A stretch of DNA of 64,000 nucleotides from an uncultured Tissierellia bacterium (GTDB taxonomy: Bacteria; Bacillota; Clostridia; Tissierellales; Peptoniphilaceae). The stretch covers positions 1 to 64,000 of the forward strand of contig CAMYAK010000006.1 in NCBI GenBank assembly GCA_947253765.1. Reading direction: 5' to 3'. The position numbers and the translations under genes are program-made. The notes beneath the pieces are model-generated. The model had not been told where the DNA came from. It saw nothing but the letters and a program-made list of their open reading frames with translations, and did no database searches. Below are positions 1-8,432 of this stretch, piece after piece (within the stretch, counting starts at the first letter, position 1; every line of letters begins with the position of its first letter).

Positions 1-41
1 TGATAAGCGTGAGGTCGGTGGTTCGAGTCCACCCAGGCCCA
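1..41 (+). tRNA. tRNA-Ile (GAT), 3' part, cut by window start
   Basis: The first base corresponds to U33 and bases 2-4 are the anticodon GAT, read from the loop TGATAA. The 3' side of the anticodon stem, the variable loop, the T arm (GGTGG-TTCGAGT-CCACC) and the acceptor strand AGGCCCA follow in order and match the usual bacterial tRNA-Ile(GAT). No CCA is encoded after the discriminator A at 41, so CCA would be added by the nucleotidyltransferase. The 5' half lies outside the window. Confidence 0.92.
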
Positions 42-43
42 TG

Positions 44-69
44 GAGCTTCCAAAAGGAAGCTCTTTTTT
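44..69 (+). terminator. Rho-independent terminator after tRNA-Ile
   Basis: Perfect 8-bp stem GAGCTTCC/GGAAGCTC (44-51 with 56-63), AAAA loop, then six T. It ends the upstream tRNA (possibly rRNA) transcript. Confidence 0.9.
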
Positions 70-95
70 ATTGCCTTAATCGAAGTGTAAATGTG

Positions 96-1112
96 TCAAA
101 TGTCCTCTGACAAGCTGATAATCAGGCAACTGAGGAGATTGACTATATTTTCCCCGTAATCCCTGTCCTTATCGGATACAGTAAATATTGGGGCCTTCAG
201 ATTGTAGGGTGAGGAGTCGGGAAAGGCCAGGGGACTTGCTCCTACTCTGAGCTTTTTTCCATTCAAATAGCCTCCGTGGAGGGGGAAGCTCAAGTGCAAT
301 TTATTATCCTCCCACTCAATCTTCCCATAGGAAGATTCCTGAAAGCCTTTGAGGTTAGAAGCAGGGTACAATATAAAGTCAGCCAGGCCTTGGAAAGAAT
401 TGTGGCTGAACCGTGACAGCCGGGCCATATGTGACCGGAGGGGGCCGGCTTCGATCATAATTGAAAGAGAATGTTTAAAAGTTTGAAAATAATTGTAAAC
501 CCCAAGACTGCCTATCAAATCATCGTGGTTATGTAGTAAAAGCAGGTCCCTAACTTCATTTTGGAACCTTAGGGGGGCTGAGTCGGCAACTTCCTTTGAG
601 GAAAGTCTGTCTTTTCTGTCATAGGTTGCCAATTTCTCAATATTTTTAAGGCCCAAGCCTTTAAAACCCAGGAGCCTCCGCATGGATCGCATTTCATAAT
701 ATATGTCAATCTGGGCCGGGTTAAAACCCATAAGCCCATATTTTTCCAATCTTGTATTTATAAAAGGAAGGTCGAAAGCCTTGCCGTTAAAGCTGATCAG
801 GGTCCTTGACCCGGAAATTTTCATGACCTCTTCCAGCATAGCCTTCTCCTCTTCAGGAGAATCACTCTCGGTCATGATTTGTATAATTTCGTAGTCCCCG
901 CCATTCTCAGCAGGGGCCATAAGCAGACCTACCAGGAATATAGGCTGATTTTTCGCAAAAAGTCCGCAAGTCTCAATATCCAAGATAAGTGAGTTTTTAG
1001 GCAGGTCAAAGCTTATCTCAAAAAAATCCCTAATATTAACTTTCTCGGCAATTTTCAACAAAATAGGTCCACTCCTTAAAGATAAAATAATTTTACAAAA
1101 TAAGTATAGCAT
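96..1112 (-). CDS. RNase H-fold (DEDD-type) exonuclease-like protein, YprB family
   Basis: A protein of up to 338 residues with a ribonuclease H-like fold of the kind found in Bacillus YprB. Visible motifs are LILDIETCG (first acidic pair D-x-E), LISFNGKAFDLPFI (exo II-like) and HNHDDL near residue 195 (last acidic cluster). By family it should be a metal-dependent 3'-5' nuclease acting on RNA or DNA; the substrate is unknown. Start is uncertain: the ATG at 1112 has a weak AAGGAC upstream, whereas a strong TAAGGAG at 1073-1078 lies inside the frame 11 nt before a TTG at 1061, which may be the real start. It is transcribed alone, convergent with the tRNA terminator and divergent from the desulfurase gene. 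Confidence 0.75.
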   Translation of the reverse strand: MLYLFCKIILSLRSGPILLKIAEKVNIRDFFEISFDLPKNSLILDIETCGLFAKNQPIFLVGLLMAPAENGGDYEIIQIMTESDSPEEEKAMLEEVMKISGSRTLISFNGKAFDLPFINTRLEKYGLMGFNPAQIDIYYEMRSMRRLLGFKGLGLKNIEKLATYDRKDRLSSKEVADSAPLRFQNEVRDLLLLHNHDDLIGSLGVYNYFQTFKHSLSIMIEAGPLRSHMARLSRFSHNSFQGLADFILYPASNLKGFQESSYGKIEWEDNKLHLSFPLHGGYLNGKKLRVGASPLAFPDSSPYNLKAPIFTVSDKDRDYGENIVNLLSCLIISLSEDI

Positions 1113-1207
1113 TTAAAACTCAGTCCTTATGGTTTATCCTTATAATTGATAGAGCTATAGAAAAATTTTAAGATTAATATAATTAAGAATTCTAAAAAGA
1201 GGTAAGC

Positions 1208-2398
1208 ATGATATATTTTGACAATGCCGCAACAAGCCCTGTACTACCGGAGGTGGTCGGGATTATAGATAAAATTTTGCTGGAGGATTGGGGAAATCCA
1301 TCATCCCTACATAAGATGGGCTTTAGGGCGCAGAAATACATAGATTACGCTGAAGAAGTGCTGTCCAAAGGCTTAGGCGTTAAAAGGTCAGAGCTTATTT
1401 TCACTTCAGGAGCCAGCGAATCCAACAATATGGCCATAATAGGCTGTGCCGGGGGTAAGAGGGGCAAAAATATCCTAATTTCTTCGGTTGAGCACGCATC
1501 AGTATCAAAAACCGCAGAGTTTTTGGAAAATGAGGGGCTTGAGGTCAGATGGCTGGCCGCCAATGCATATGGGACTGTCAGCACTGAGGAAGTTAAAAGC
1601 AAGCTTGATGACAATACTATCATGGTAAGCCTTATGCATGTGAACAACGAGCTTGGGACCATAGAACCCATCTTTGAAATCGGGGACCTCATTAAGTCAT
1701 TAAATCCGAAAACAATATTTCATGTCGACGGGACCCAGGCTTTCGGCAAGTTTCCGATAAAACTTGGAAACACCTCTATTGACTCATATTCCGCAAGTGC
1801 TCATAAAATTCATGGGCCAAAGGGTGTGGGGCTCCTCTATGTAAAAGATGGCATAAATTATCCGCCACTGATTTGGGGAGGGGGCCAACAGAAAAACAGG
1901 AGGTCGGGAACGGAAAATGTGGCCTTCATAGCTGCCATGGCCAAGGCCTTTGAACTGATGGAGGAATTCCGAAAGAATGAACCTAATAAGATATATGATA
2001 TAAACATGGCTTGTCGGGCCCGCGTAAAAGATATGGCCGAAAGGCTTGGAGGAATCAGGATCAACAGTCCGGAACTTGTCAGAGGAGATGTGCTTGAGGG
2101 ACATGATTATGCCGGTCCATACATACTTAATATAGGGATTGAGGGGATAAAGGCCGAGGTCCTGCTCCACATGTTGGAAGAACATGATATGTACGTTTCA
2201 AGCGGATCGGCTTGCTCAAAAGGTGAATTAAGTCCTGTAGCCAAGGCTTGTAATATGGACAAGTCATACACGGACGGGCTTATAAGGCTGTCGTTTTTAA
2301 CCGAAAATGACTTGAATCAGGTAGACCCGTTTTTCGACAGGCTTGAAGAAGGAATAGAGATGATCAGATCCATAAAGGGATGGAAAAGGAAAGATTGA
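1208..2398 (+). CDS. Cysteine desulfurase, ThiI-partner type
   Basis: 396-residue class V aminotransferase-fold PLP enzyme that takes sulfur from cysteine and passes it as a persulfide. The PLP-binding lysine is in SAHKIHGPKG and the catalytic cysteine in SSGSACSKG near the C-terminus; the N-terminus MIYFDNAATSP is typical of NifS/IscS. RBS GAGGTAAG precedes the ATG. It ends one base before thiI, so the two are almost certainly co-transcribed and translationally coupled. This pairing in Bacillota points to sulfur delivery to ThiI for 4-thiouridine in tRNA, rather than general Fe-S assembly; no scaffold gene (iscU/sufU) is nearby. The exact subfamily name (NifS, IscS or NifZ) cannot be fixed from sequence alone. 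Confidence 0.93.
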   Translation: MIYFDNAATSPVLPEVVGIIDKILLEDWGNPSSLHKMGFRAQKYIDYAEEVLSKGLGVKRSELIFTSGASESNNMAIIGCAGGKRGKNILISSVEHASVSKTAEFLENEGLEVRWLAANAYGTVSTEEVKSKLDDNTIMVSLMHVNNELGTIEPIFEIGDLIKSLNPKTIFHVDGTQAFGKFPIKLGNTSIDSYSASAHKIHGPKGVGLLYVKDGINYPPLIWGGGQQKNRRSGTENVAFIAAMAKAFELMEEFRKNEPNKIYDINMACRARVKDMAERLGGIRINSPELVRGDVLEGHDYAGPYILNIGIEGIKAEVLLHMLEEHDMYVSSGSACSKGELSPVAKACNMDKSYTDGLIRLSFLTENDLNQVDPFFDRLEEGIEMIRSIKGWKRKD

Positions 2399-2399
2399 T

Positions 2400-3623
2400 A
2401 TGAAAAAAGATTGGGTCTTGGCGGTTTCTTTCGGGGAATTGATGCTGAAGGGCAAGAATAGGAATTTTTTTGTACAGAATGCGGTAAAACACATAAAACA
2501 GGCAACAAAGAATATAAATATTAAAGGGGACTTTTTTCAGATCGGAAAATATTTTTTAAGCCTTGATGAGGCGGATATGGATGAGACAGTCAAGGCTGTT
2601 CAGGAAGTTTTCGGACTGGTATACATAACACCGGCGTTAAGAGTTTCCAGGGAAAAAGAGGATATTCTCCAAGCCGCCCTATATTTTATAGATAAAAAAG
2701 CTGAAGAACTAAAGGCCGGACAGGATCAGCCGGGTGAAATAACCTTTAAAGTGGAAAGTAAGAGGGCCGACAAGCAATTCCCAATGAAGTCTCCGGAGAT
2801 TTCGGCCAAATTCGGAGAGTATATATTGAATGAAAGGCCGGAACTGAAGGTGGACGTGAAAAATCCGGATATGACAGTCCATATTGAGATAAGGGATGAT
2901 GCCTTTATATTTATGGACAGGTATAAGGGAGAAGGGGGGCTTCCGGCAGGCTCAAGCGGAAGGGGACTTTTGCTCCTATCAGGAGGGATAGATTCACCGG
3001 CCGCAGGCTATGAATTGGCAAAAAGAGGGATGTCTATCTCATATATGCACTTTCATTCATATCCTTTCACAAGCCCCAGGGCAAAGGAGAAGGCGGTCAG
3101 GTTGGCAGAACAGCTGTCAAGCCACATAGGCTCGGGCAAGGTTTACATGATTAATCTTAGGGACAGCTATATTGCTATAAGAAGAGATTGCAAGATAAAG
3201 AATACGACCGTCCTGTCAAGAAGGATGATGATGAGGATCGGGGACATCCTATGCAGAAAATACGGTTTTGACTGCATGATCACAGGGGAGAGTTTGGGTC
3301 AGGTCGCTTCCCAGACAATACAAGGCATATCTGTTGTAAACAGGGCTGCCGAGAGGCCCATCTTACGTCCTTTCGTAGCCAGTGATAAGTCCGATATTAT
3401 TAAAATAGCAAAGAAAATCGGGACCTATGATATTTCCATTGAGCCTTACGACGACTGCTGCTCTATCTTTGCTCCGGACAAGCCAAACACCAGGCCCAAT
3501 ATAAAAGAGATCGAAGAGGATGAGGAGAAGCTTGATATAGAGGAACTCATAGAAAAAGCATTGGAAAGCCTTGAGATTTTAGATCCCACAAGTCCTGAAG
3601 ACAGGGATAAACTTTTTGAATAG
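2400..3623 (+). CDS. thiI: tRNA 4-thiouridine synthetase ThiI
   Basis: 407 residues: an N-terminal ferredoxin-like plus THUMP RNA-binding region, then a PP-loop ATPase domain with LLLSGGIDSPAAGYEL as the adenylation loop. ThiI adenylates U8 of tRNA and inserts sulfur received from the desulfurase. The conserved tail CCSIFAPDKPNTRPN is present. There is no C-terminal rhodanese domain, which matches the short form usual in Bacillota and implies direct sulfur transfer to ThiI cysteines. The start ATG follows the desulfurase stop by one base, with an AAAGGAAAG RBS inside the upstream gene. Confidence 0.96.
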   Translation: MKKDWVLAVSFGELMLKGKNRNFFVQNAVKHIKQATKNINIKGDFFQIGKYFLSLDEADMDETVKAVQEVFGLVYITPALRVSREKEDILQAALYFIDKKAEELKAGQDQPGEITFKVESKRADKQFPMKSPEISAKFGEYILNERPELKVDVKNPDMTVHIEIRDDAFIFMDRYKGEGGLPAGSSGRGLLLLSGGIDSPAAGYELAKRGMSISYMHFHSYPFTSPRAKEKAVRLAEQLSSHIGSGKVYMINLRDSYIAIRRDCKIKNTTVLSRRMMMRIGDILCRKYGFDCMITGESLGQVASQTIQGISVVNRAAERPILRPFVASDKSDIIKIAKKIGTYDISIEPYDDCCSIFAPDKPNTRPNIKEIEEDEEKLDIEELIEKALESLEILDPTSPEDRDKLFE

Positions 3624-3671
3624 AACAGCAAAAAGCTTTATTGAAATTGATTTAATAAAAAGGAGATAATT

Positions 3672-3818
3672 ATGGGAAAAGGAGTTAAAGAAGGAATAGG
3701 TTTCGGTTCTGCACTGGCAATGGTTATATCTTATGTGACTTGGCGCTCAATACCCTGGGCCATATTTCATGGTGTACTGGGTTGGATATATGTTATATAT
3801 TTTGCCCTGCGTTATTAA
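3672..3818 (+). CDS. 48-residue hydrophobic membrane microprotein
   Basis: A short frame, ATG at 3672 to TAA at 3816-3818, with a strong AAAAAGGAGAT ribosome site 8 nt upstream. The peptide starts MGKGVKEGIGFGSALAM and continues as two short hydrophobic stretches (about residues 9-23 and 28-46) separated by TWRSIPW, ending ALRY. From memory, similar glycine-rich microproteins beginning MGKGVKEG occur widely in clostridia, without assigned function. It lies 48 nt after thiI and could be in the same transcript. Coding is supported by the RBS, the fitting start and the amphipathic two-helix pattern; function is unknown. Confidence 0.7.
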   Translation: MGKGVKEGIGFGSALAMVISYVTWRSIPWAIFHGVLGWIYVIYFALRY

Positions 3819-4126
3819 TCATTTTTTGAGTTAATACCGGATTCTATTGAGGTGAATGGTGGAGTTTCCCCATGATCGCATTTTGTTCTGAAATTATGGG
3901 GTTGAACTACTACCCATAAAGTAGACACCTTTCTGAACTTTAATTTAGGGTTTGTACCCTTCATTTCATTAAGTTCTATTCAGTATAAAAAGCTCTCAAA
4001 GCCTTCCAATCACCTAATTCTAGTGGATTGGATCCTTCTTCGATGCTAAACTTATTATAATGATATTTATTTTTAAAAAGTATGATGTGATTGCCACCTT
4101 GGAGTTAAGCATTTGGAGGAAACTGT
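3819..4126. other. Gene-free stretch with a possible solo insertion-sequence end
   Basis: This 308-base AT-rich gap has no plausible frame. At 3903-3929 the sequence TGAACTACTACCCATAAA followed by GTAGACACC resembles the terminal inverted repeats of IS3/IS150-type elements; no partner end was found. An imperfect inverted repeat TCCAATC (4005-4011)/GATTGGA (4026-4032) and a TATAAT at 4056-4061 lie before the ORF6N gene and could belong to its promoter, but no matching -35 box is visible. Confidence 0.3.
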
Positions 4127-5155
4127 GTGGAAAAACAGGAAAGAGATATACAAATAGTGGATAACTTAGATCTTAAGAGCAAGATCTATTTTATCCGTGG
4201 TCAAAGGGTAATGCTGGATGTGGATTTAGCTGAAATATATGGATATGAAACTAAAAACTTTAATAGACAAGTTAAAAGAAATATAGAAAAATTTAAAGGC
4301 GAAGATTTTATGTTCCATTTAACTGAACATGACATGTATGAGTTATCAAGGTGCTAAAATGTCACCTTGAAAAAAGGAACCGGAAGAGGAAGTAATATAA
4401 AATATAGGCCCTATGTTTTTACTGAGCAAGGAATTTATATGCTAATGACGGTGTTACGAGGGGACCTTGCTGTTAAACAAAGCAGAGCTCTGATCAGAAC
4501 CTTTAAGCAGATGAAAGAATACATTGTTGAAAATCATGATTTTTTTAATTCAAAAGAAGTTACACAAGTTTATGCCCAGATAATTAATGACACTGAAAGA
4601 ATATCGAAAAACTCTAAAGAAATAGAAGACATAAAAACTCAAATGGCCACAAAAGAAGATCTAACAAAAGTTATGAATAATTTTATAGATCCTGCAACTT
4701 ACAAGCACTTCCTAATTCTTGATGGAGAAAGAATTGAAGCAGACCTAGCCTATACAAAAATATATAAATCGGCTAAAAAGAGTATCTGTATCATTGATAA
4801 TTATATAGGTCTCAAAACTCTAGATCTTTTAAGATCAGCAAGGAAGGGCGTGCAAATAACGATATTTAGCGACAATAATAAAAATAAAGATATGCTTACC
4901 AAGAATATTTTAGACGATTTTAAGAAAGAATTTTCTGAAATAAATCTAATGATAAAAACCGCCAAAAGAAAATATCATGACAGGTATATAGCTATTGACT
5001 TTAACACAGATGGGGAGGCTTTTTATCTTTGTGGAGCATCTTCGAAAGATGCAGGAAATAAAATATCAAGCATAATAAAGATAGAAGAATCATCTAGAAA
5101 TATGTACAACAAATTATTTAGTAGTATGATCAATAATAATGAATTAAAAATATGA
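4127..5155 (+). pseudogene. ORF6N-domain DNA-binding protein with PLD-like C-terminus, broken by in-frame TAA
   Basis: From the GTG at 4127 (GAGGA upstream) the frame encodes an ORF6N domain (residues about 10-75: KIYFIRGQRVMLDVDLAEIY, FMFHLTEHD), the KilA-N-like module common in phage regulators. A TAA at 4355-4357 stops it after 76 residues, but the same frame continues at once with the expected family sequence VTLKKGTGRGSNIKYRP and FTEQGIYMLMTVLRG, then a helical linker and a C-terminal domain containing KYHDRYIAID and GASSKDAG, as in ORF6N proteins with a phospholipase D-like tail. A single CAA-to-TAA change would explain the break. Restart at a TTG at 4367 is possible, but no good RBS precedes it. 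Probably a decayed prophage or mobile-element gene. Confidence 0.75.
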
Positions 5156-5240
5156 TTATGGAGGGGATACAATTAAGGGAGAATTCCAGAAGGTCTTGGA
5201 CTATCAGTTAGACAAAGGGAAAGCTGTAGGAAGAGCAGAA

Positions 5241-5269
5241 GGGGATTCGCAAAATTGCGAATCCCCTTT
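5241..5269. terminator. Strong hairpin terminator between ORF6N gene and tpx
   Basis: GGGGATTCGC/GCGAATCCCC (5241-5250 with 5257-5266) around AAAATT, followed by TTTG and TTT on the plus strand. It lies between convergent genes and may serve both. Just before it, 5180-5245 reads in one frame as a peptide containing KVLDYQLDKGKAVGRAEG, possibly the tail of a lost gene; this is too short to call. Confidence 0.75.
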
Positions 5270-5317
5270 GTTTCATCAAAAATTGGCACTAGAAAAAACT
5301 CTTTATTATAGAATCGA

Positions 5318-5830
5318 TTAAAGCAGTTTTCCGGCAGCTTCAAGAGCCTTGTCAAAATCCGGGAAATCCGTATTCTGCTTTACATATTCAACGTGAACAA
5401 GCTTGTTATCCTTATCCAGGACGAATACAGACCTGTTCATAAGCTTGAGCTCATCAATCAGTACCCCATAATCATTGGAAAAAGATCTTTCCTGATAGTC
5501 GCTGGCAACAGTCAGGTTGTGTATGCCTTTATCCCCGCAGAAACGCTGCTGGGCAAAGGGAAGGTCCAGAGAAACCGTTATTACAGCCAGCCCTTGGCCA
5601 AGCTTATCAGCCTCTTCATTAAATCTTATAGTTTCAAGCTCGCATACCTTTGTATCAAGTGAGGGCACGGCGCTGATTATTTTCACCTTGCCTGCAAAAT
5701 CCTCAAGACTTATATTTTTCATATCCTTGGTGACCAGGTTAAAATCAGGTGCCTTATCTCCAACCTTAAGTTCGTGGCCCAAAAGGTGCAAGTCCATATC
5801 CCCCATTAAAAAGCCTGTGCGTTTTTCCAT
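5318..5830 (-). CDS. tpx: Thiol peroxidase Tpx
   Basis: 170-residue atypical 2-Cys peroxiredoxin that reduces hydrogen and alkyl peroxides using thioredoxin. The peroxidatic cysteine is in SLDTKVCELET and the resolving cysteine in LPFAQQRFCGDKG, the usual Tpx pair. The length matches the family (about 165-170). The start is the ATG at 5830 behind GAAAGGGGATAAT; upstream in-frame codons would add 17 residues with no homology. Single-gene unit, divergent from holA; in an anaerobe this is a standard oxygen-tolerance enzyme. Confidence 0.95.
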   Translation of the reverse strand: MEKRTGFLMGDMDLHLLGHELKVGDKAPDFNLVTKDMKNISLEDFAGKVKIISAVPSLDTKVCELETIRFNEEADKLGQGLAVITVSLDLPFAQQRFCGDKGIHNLTVASDYQERSFSNDYGVLIDELKLMNRSVFVLDKDNKLVHVEYVKQNTDFPDFDKALEAAGKLL

Positions 5831-5915
5831 ATTATCCCCTTTCATAATCTCAAAATGTTTAACATAAAATTTTCTTAACATAGAACACTATCCCTATACC
5901 CAAAAATAATAAGCT

Positions 5916-5944
5916 GTGTCATAAAAACATACATAAAGTATAAT
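5916..5944 (+). promoter_or_regulatory. Candidate sigma-A promoter for holA
   Basis: GTGTCA (5916-5921), 17-base spacer, perfect TATAAT (5939-5944), about 35 nt before the holA start. The -35 box matches consensus at four of six positions. Confidence 0.4.
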
Positions 5945-5977
5945 AAAGGTAGTGGAATATAGAATTTACAGGAGCAA

Positions 5978-7012
5978 ATGATGAATTATGTTGAATGGAT
6001 AAGAGAACTGGATAAAGGGGGGTGTTCGGGGACCTACCTGGTAAAGGTTACTGAACCCTTTCTATGGGAGAGCATGAAGGAGACCATAAAGAGGGACCTT
6101 CTCAATAATCTCCTTCTTGAGTTCAATTTCCGGCAAATCAATTTCCAGGATCTTGATGCGGAAATATTCCAAACGGCCCTTGAAACCATGCCAATGGTCG
6201 CTAACCACAAGGCAATAGTTTTGGAAAATATTCCCCTGACAAAAAATGATATAAAAAGCTGCGAGACATTTCTTGAAAGCCTCCTATCCTATCTGGAAGC
6301 TGCCAATGACCGGACCATATTATTTCTCCATTTTAATGGGGAGTCGCCATTTAAGGGTAAGTACCTGAAAAAAATCTTGCCATATGTCAAGGAAGTTGAG
6401 CTTTACAGGCTTAAAAGAGACGGCTTGGAAAGCTTTATACATAAGAGATTCCTTGCGGCCTCAATAAAAGAGGACAGGCGGGTACCGGGCCTTATAGCCG
6501 ACAAGTCTTCTTATTTGGAATACAAGTCGGATAAGAATTTATACCATGTTGCATCTATGGTAGATGTTGCCATCGGTATGGCTAAGGACGGGGTGTTAAA
6601 GCTTTCGGATGCTGAAGAGGCACTGAGGGACCCTCTGGAAGACAGCATTTTTGCCCTAATGGACGCATTCAGCACAAAAAACACTCCCCTATGTCTTAAG
6701 ACATTGTCAGATTTTCAAAGGCAGTCCATTGATCCGGTTGCGATTTTTTATATGCTTGCCAGACAAGTAAGAAAACTTATAGGTGTAAAGCTCCTGACTA
6801 AGAATAGGGTATCTCCCGCGACCGCACAAAAGAGACTTTCCCTGTCGAATTTCGAGTACAGAAAGCTTGAAAGAAACATTAATAATTTTAAATTAGAAGA
6901 GCTCTTGAAAATGCATGATTTCCTCTTTGAAAGTGATGTGAAATTTAAAACTGAAAGTTTTGACTTGTACAAGAATATGGAAATTTTCTTTTCAGGATTG
7001 ACCTCAACTTGA
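5978..7012 (+). CDS. holA: DNA polymerase III subunit delta HolA
   Basis: 344 residues with the delta-subunit layout: N-terminal AAA-like domain (YLVKVTEPFLWESMKE, then residues 55-130 with VLENIPLTKND and FLHFNGE), middle helical part, and C-terminal collar domain (FYMLARQVRKLIGVKLL). Delta opens the beta clamp as part of the clamp loader. In B. subtilis its homologue YqeN lies next to rpsT, in a run continuing to lepA, hemW and hrcA; here rpsT follows only after an 11-kb insert, so this marks the left edge of that insertion. GGAG at 5971-5974 gives 3 nt to the ATG at 5978 and 6 nt to the adjacent ATG at 5981; the second may be the true start. Confidence 0.9.
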   Translation: MMNYVEWIRELDKGGCSGTYLVKVTEPFLWESMKETIKRDLLNNLLLEFNFRQINFQDLDAEIFQTALETMPMVANHKAIVLENIPLTKNDIKSCETFLESLLSYLEAANDRTILFLHFNGESPFKGKYLKKILPYVKEVELYRLKRDGLESFIHKRFLAASIKEDRRVPGLIADKSSYLEYKSDKNLYHVASMVDVAIGMAKDGVLKLSDAEEALRDPLEDSIFALMDAFSTKNTPLCLKTLSDFQRQSIDPVAIFYMLARQVRKLIGVKLLTKNRVSPATAQKRLSLSNFEYRKLERNINNFKLEELLKMHDFLFESDVKFKTESFDLYKNMEIFFSGLTST

Positions 7013-7026
7013 TTGAAATCCTGTAA

Positions 7027-7055
7027 TTGACAGCAATATAAAGCTATGTTAGTTT
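7027..7055 (+). promoter_or_regulatory. Candidate promoter for the binding-protein/LuxR pair
   Basis: TTGACA (7027-7032), 17-base spacer, TAGTTT (7050-7055) preceded by TGT, giving an extended -10. It lies about 37 nt upstream of the lipoprotein start, just after holA ends. Confidence 0.4.
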
Positions 7056-7091
7056 AAAAAAGACTTTTAAGACGACAGATTGGAGGGCGAC

Positions 7092-8411
7092 ATGAAAAAA
7101 TATAGTATCAAAATGACCCTATTTATAGCATTTTTAACTCTGATTCCTTGTGTATTTTTATCATCTTGCGTATCAAAGGACCATGAACCTGTCACCCTTA
7201 CCATGTGGCACGTTTATGGAGAACAGGCCAAGTCCCCTATGGACGAATTGGTAAACGAGTTCAATGAAACTGTAGGAAAAGAAAAAGGTATAGTTATCAA
7301 TGTCACCGCCTCCTCAAACTCAGCTGAAATAGGGGATGCCCTTCTGGACTCACAGGATAACAATTCGGGATCAAAAACTATGCCGGACCTATTCTTTTGC
7401 CATATAGGCAATGCTGAGGATTTGGGCATTGATAACCTGGTTGATTGGAATGAATATTTTACAAAAGATGAGTTGGATGATTTCGTTCCCGATTTTATTC
7501 AAGACGGAAGTGTTAATAACAAATTGCCGGTATTGCCCTTTTCAAAGTCCACCCACATGCTTTATATAAATGGAAGCATGTTTGACAGGTTTTCCGAAGC
7601 GACAGGGGTCACTTATGATCAGCTTAAGAGCTGGGACGGCTTCTTTGATGCGGCGGAAAAATTTTATAAATGGTCGGGCGGAAAGCCCTTCTGTGCCCTG
7701 GATTATTTGTTGAGGGAGGCTGAACTTGCCTGCTTATCAGCAAATCCGGACAACCAAATTCACAACAGCATGGGTTGGTATGATAGGGATAATCAGGCCT
7801 TTAATGCGGAATTGGACAGGTTTTTATCAAGCCTGGTCAAGGGCCATATTATAGTTTCCGACCTATATGCCAACACGCAGATGATGACCGGGGAGACCAT
7901 GGCCGGAATAAGCTCCACTGCTGCAGTTCTTTATTACAATGATACGGTTACATACCCTGACAATACTTCAGAAGATATGAATTTAAAGGTCCTTCCCTTG
8001 CCCGCAAAAAATCCCGGAAAAGATGTTGATACCCTGGCGGGCACAGGACTTTGCGCCTATAAAACGACAGATAAAAAGGCCAAGGCCGCAGCTGTTTTTG
8101 CCAAGTGGATCACTGAGAGCGAAAGAAACTTGAAATTTGTTACCGAGTCCGGATATATACCGGTAAGGAAAGAAGCCTTTGATAAAATCTCAGGCTTCCA
8201 ATTCAAGAACAATGGATATAAGCAGCTCTATGAAAGCTTGGCCGCCATGAGAAAAACCTACTCTTTTTTACCTGAAACCTATGACTACAACAAGGTTCTT
8301 AAATTTTATGATTTCATCAGGAGGAATCAGAAGGATTGGGAAAACAGGTATAACAAGGGCCAAGATGCCGAGAAGCTGGTCATGGAATGCAGACAGGGCT
8401 TGGGCAACTAA
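7092..8411 (+). CDS. Lipoprotein extracellular solute-binding protein (family 1-like)
   Basis: 439 residues with a lipoprotein signal (basic MKKYSIK, hydrophobic run, lipobox LSSC) and then the opening TLTMWHVYGEQAKSPMDELV typical of ABC sugar-type binding proteins. Later GTGLCAYKTT and AAAVFAKWITES are also typical. It should sit outside the membrane and bind a small solute, ligand unknown. The start is the ATG at 7092 behind GGAGGGCGAC; the earlier TTG at 7080 lies in the RBS. No permease or ATPase gene is nearby; instead the next gene, 21 nt on, encodes a membrane-bound LuxR-type regulator. I infer a sensing rather than a transport role, with the binding protein presenting ligand to the regulator. 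Confidence 0.85.
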   Translation: MKKYSIKMTLFIAFLTLIPCVFLSSCVSKDHEPVTLTMWHVYGEQAKSPMDELVNEFNETVGKEKGIVINVTASSNSAEIGDALLDSQDNNSGSKTMPDLFFCHIGNAEDLGIDNLVDWNEYFTKDELDDFVPDFIQDGSVNNKLPVLPFSKSTHMLYINGSMFDRFSEATGVTYDQLKSWDGFFDAAEKFYKWSGGKPFCALDYLLREAELACLSANPDNQIHNSMGWYDRDNQAFNAELDRFLSSLVKGHIIVSDLYANTQMMTGETMAGISSTAAVLYYNDTVTYPDNTSEDMNLKVLPLPAKNPGKDVDTLAGTGLCAYKTTDKKAKAAAVFAKWITESERNLKFVTESGYIPVRKEAFDKISGFQFKNNGYKQLYESLAAMRKTYSFLPETYDYNKVLKFYDFIRRNQKDWENRYNKGQDAEKLVMECRQGLGN

Positions 8412-8432
8412 AATAAAACCGGGAGGCATATC

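Noticed and set aside
4355..4357. Recoding or selenocysteine read-through in the ORF6N gene
   Set aside because: The stop is TAA, not TGA, and no stem-loop or slippery sequence follows; a point mutation is simpler.
5180..5245. Gene fragment before the 5241 terminator
   Set aside because: One frame gives a plausible peptide (KVLDYQLDKGKAVGRAEG) but it has no start and is only about 20 codons, too short to call.
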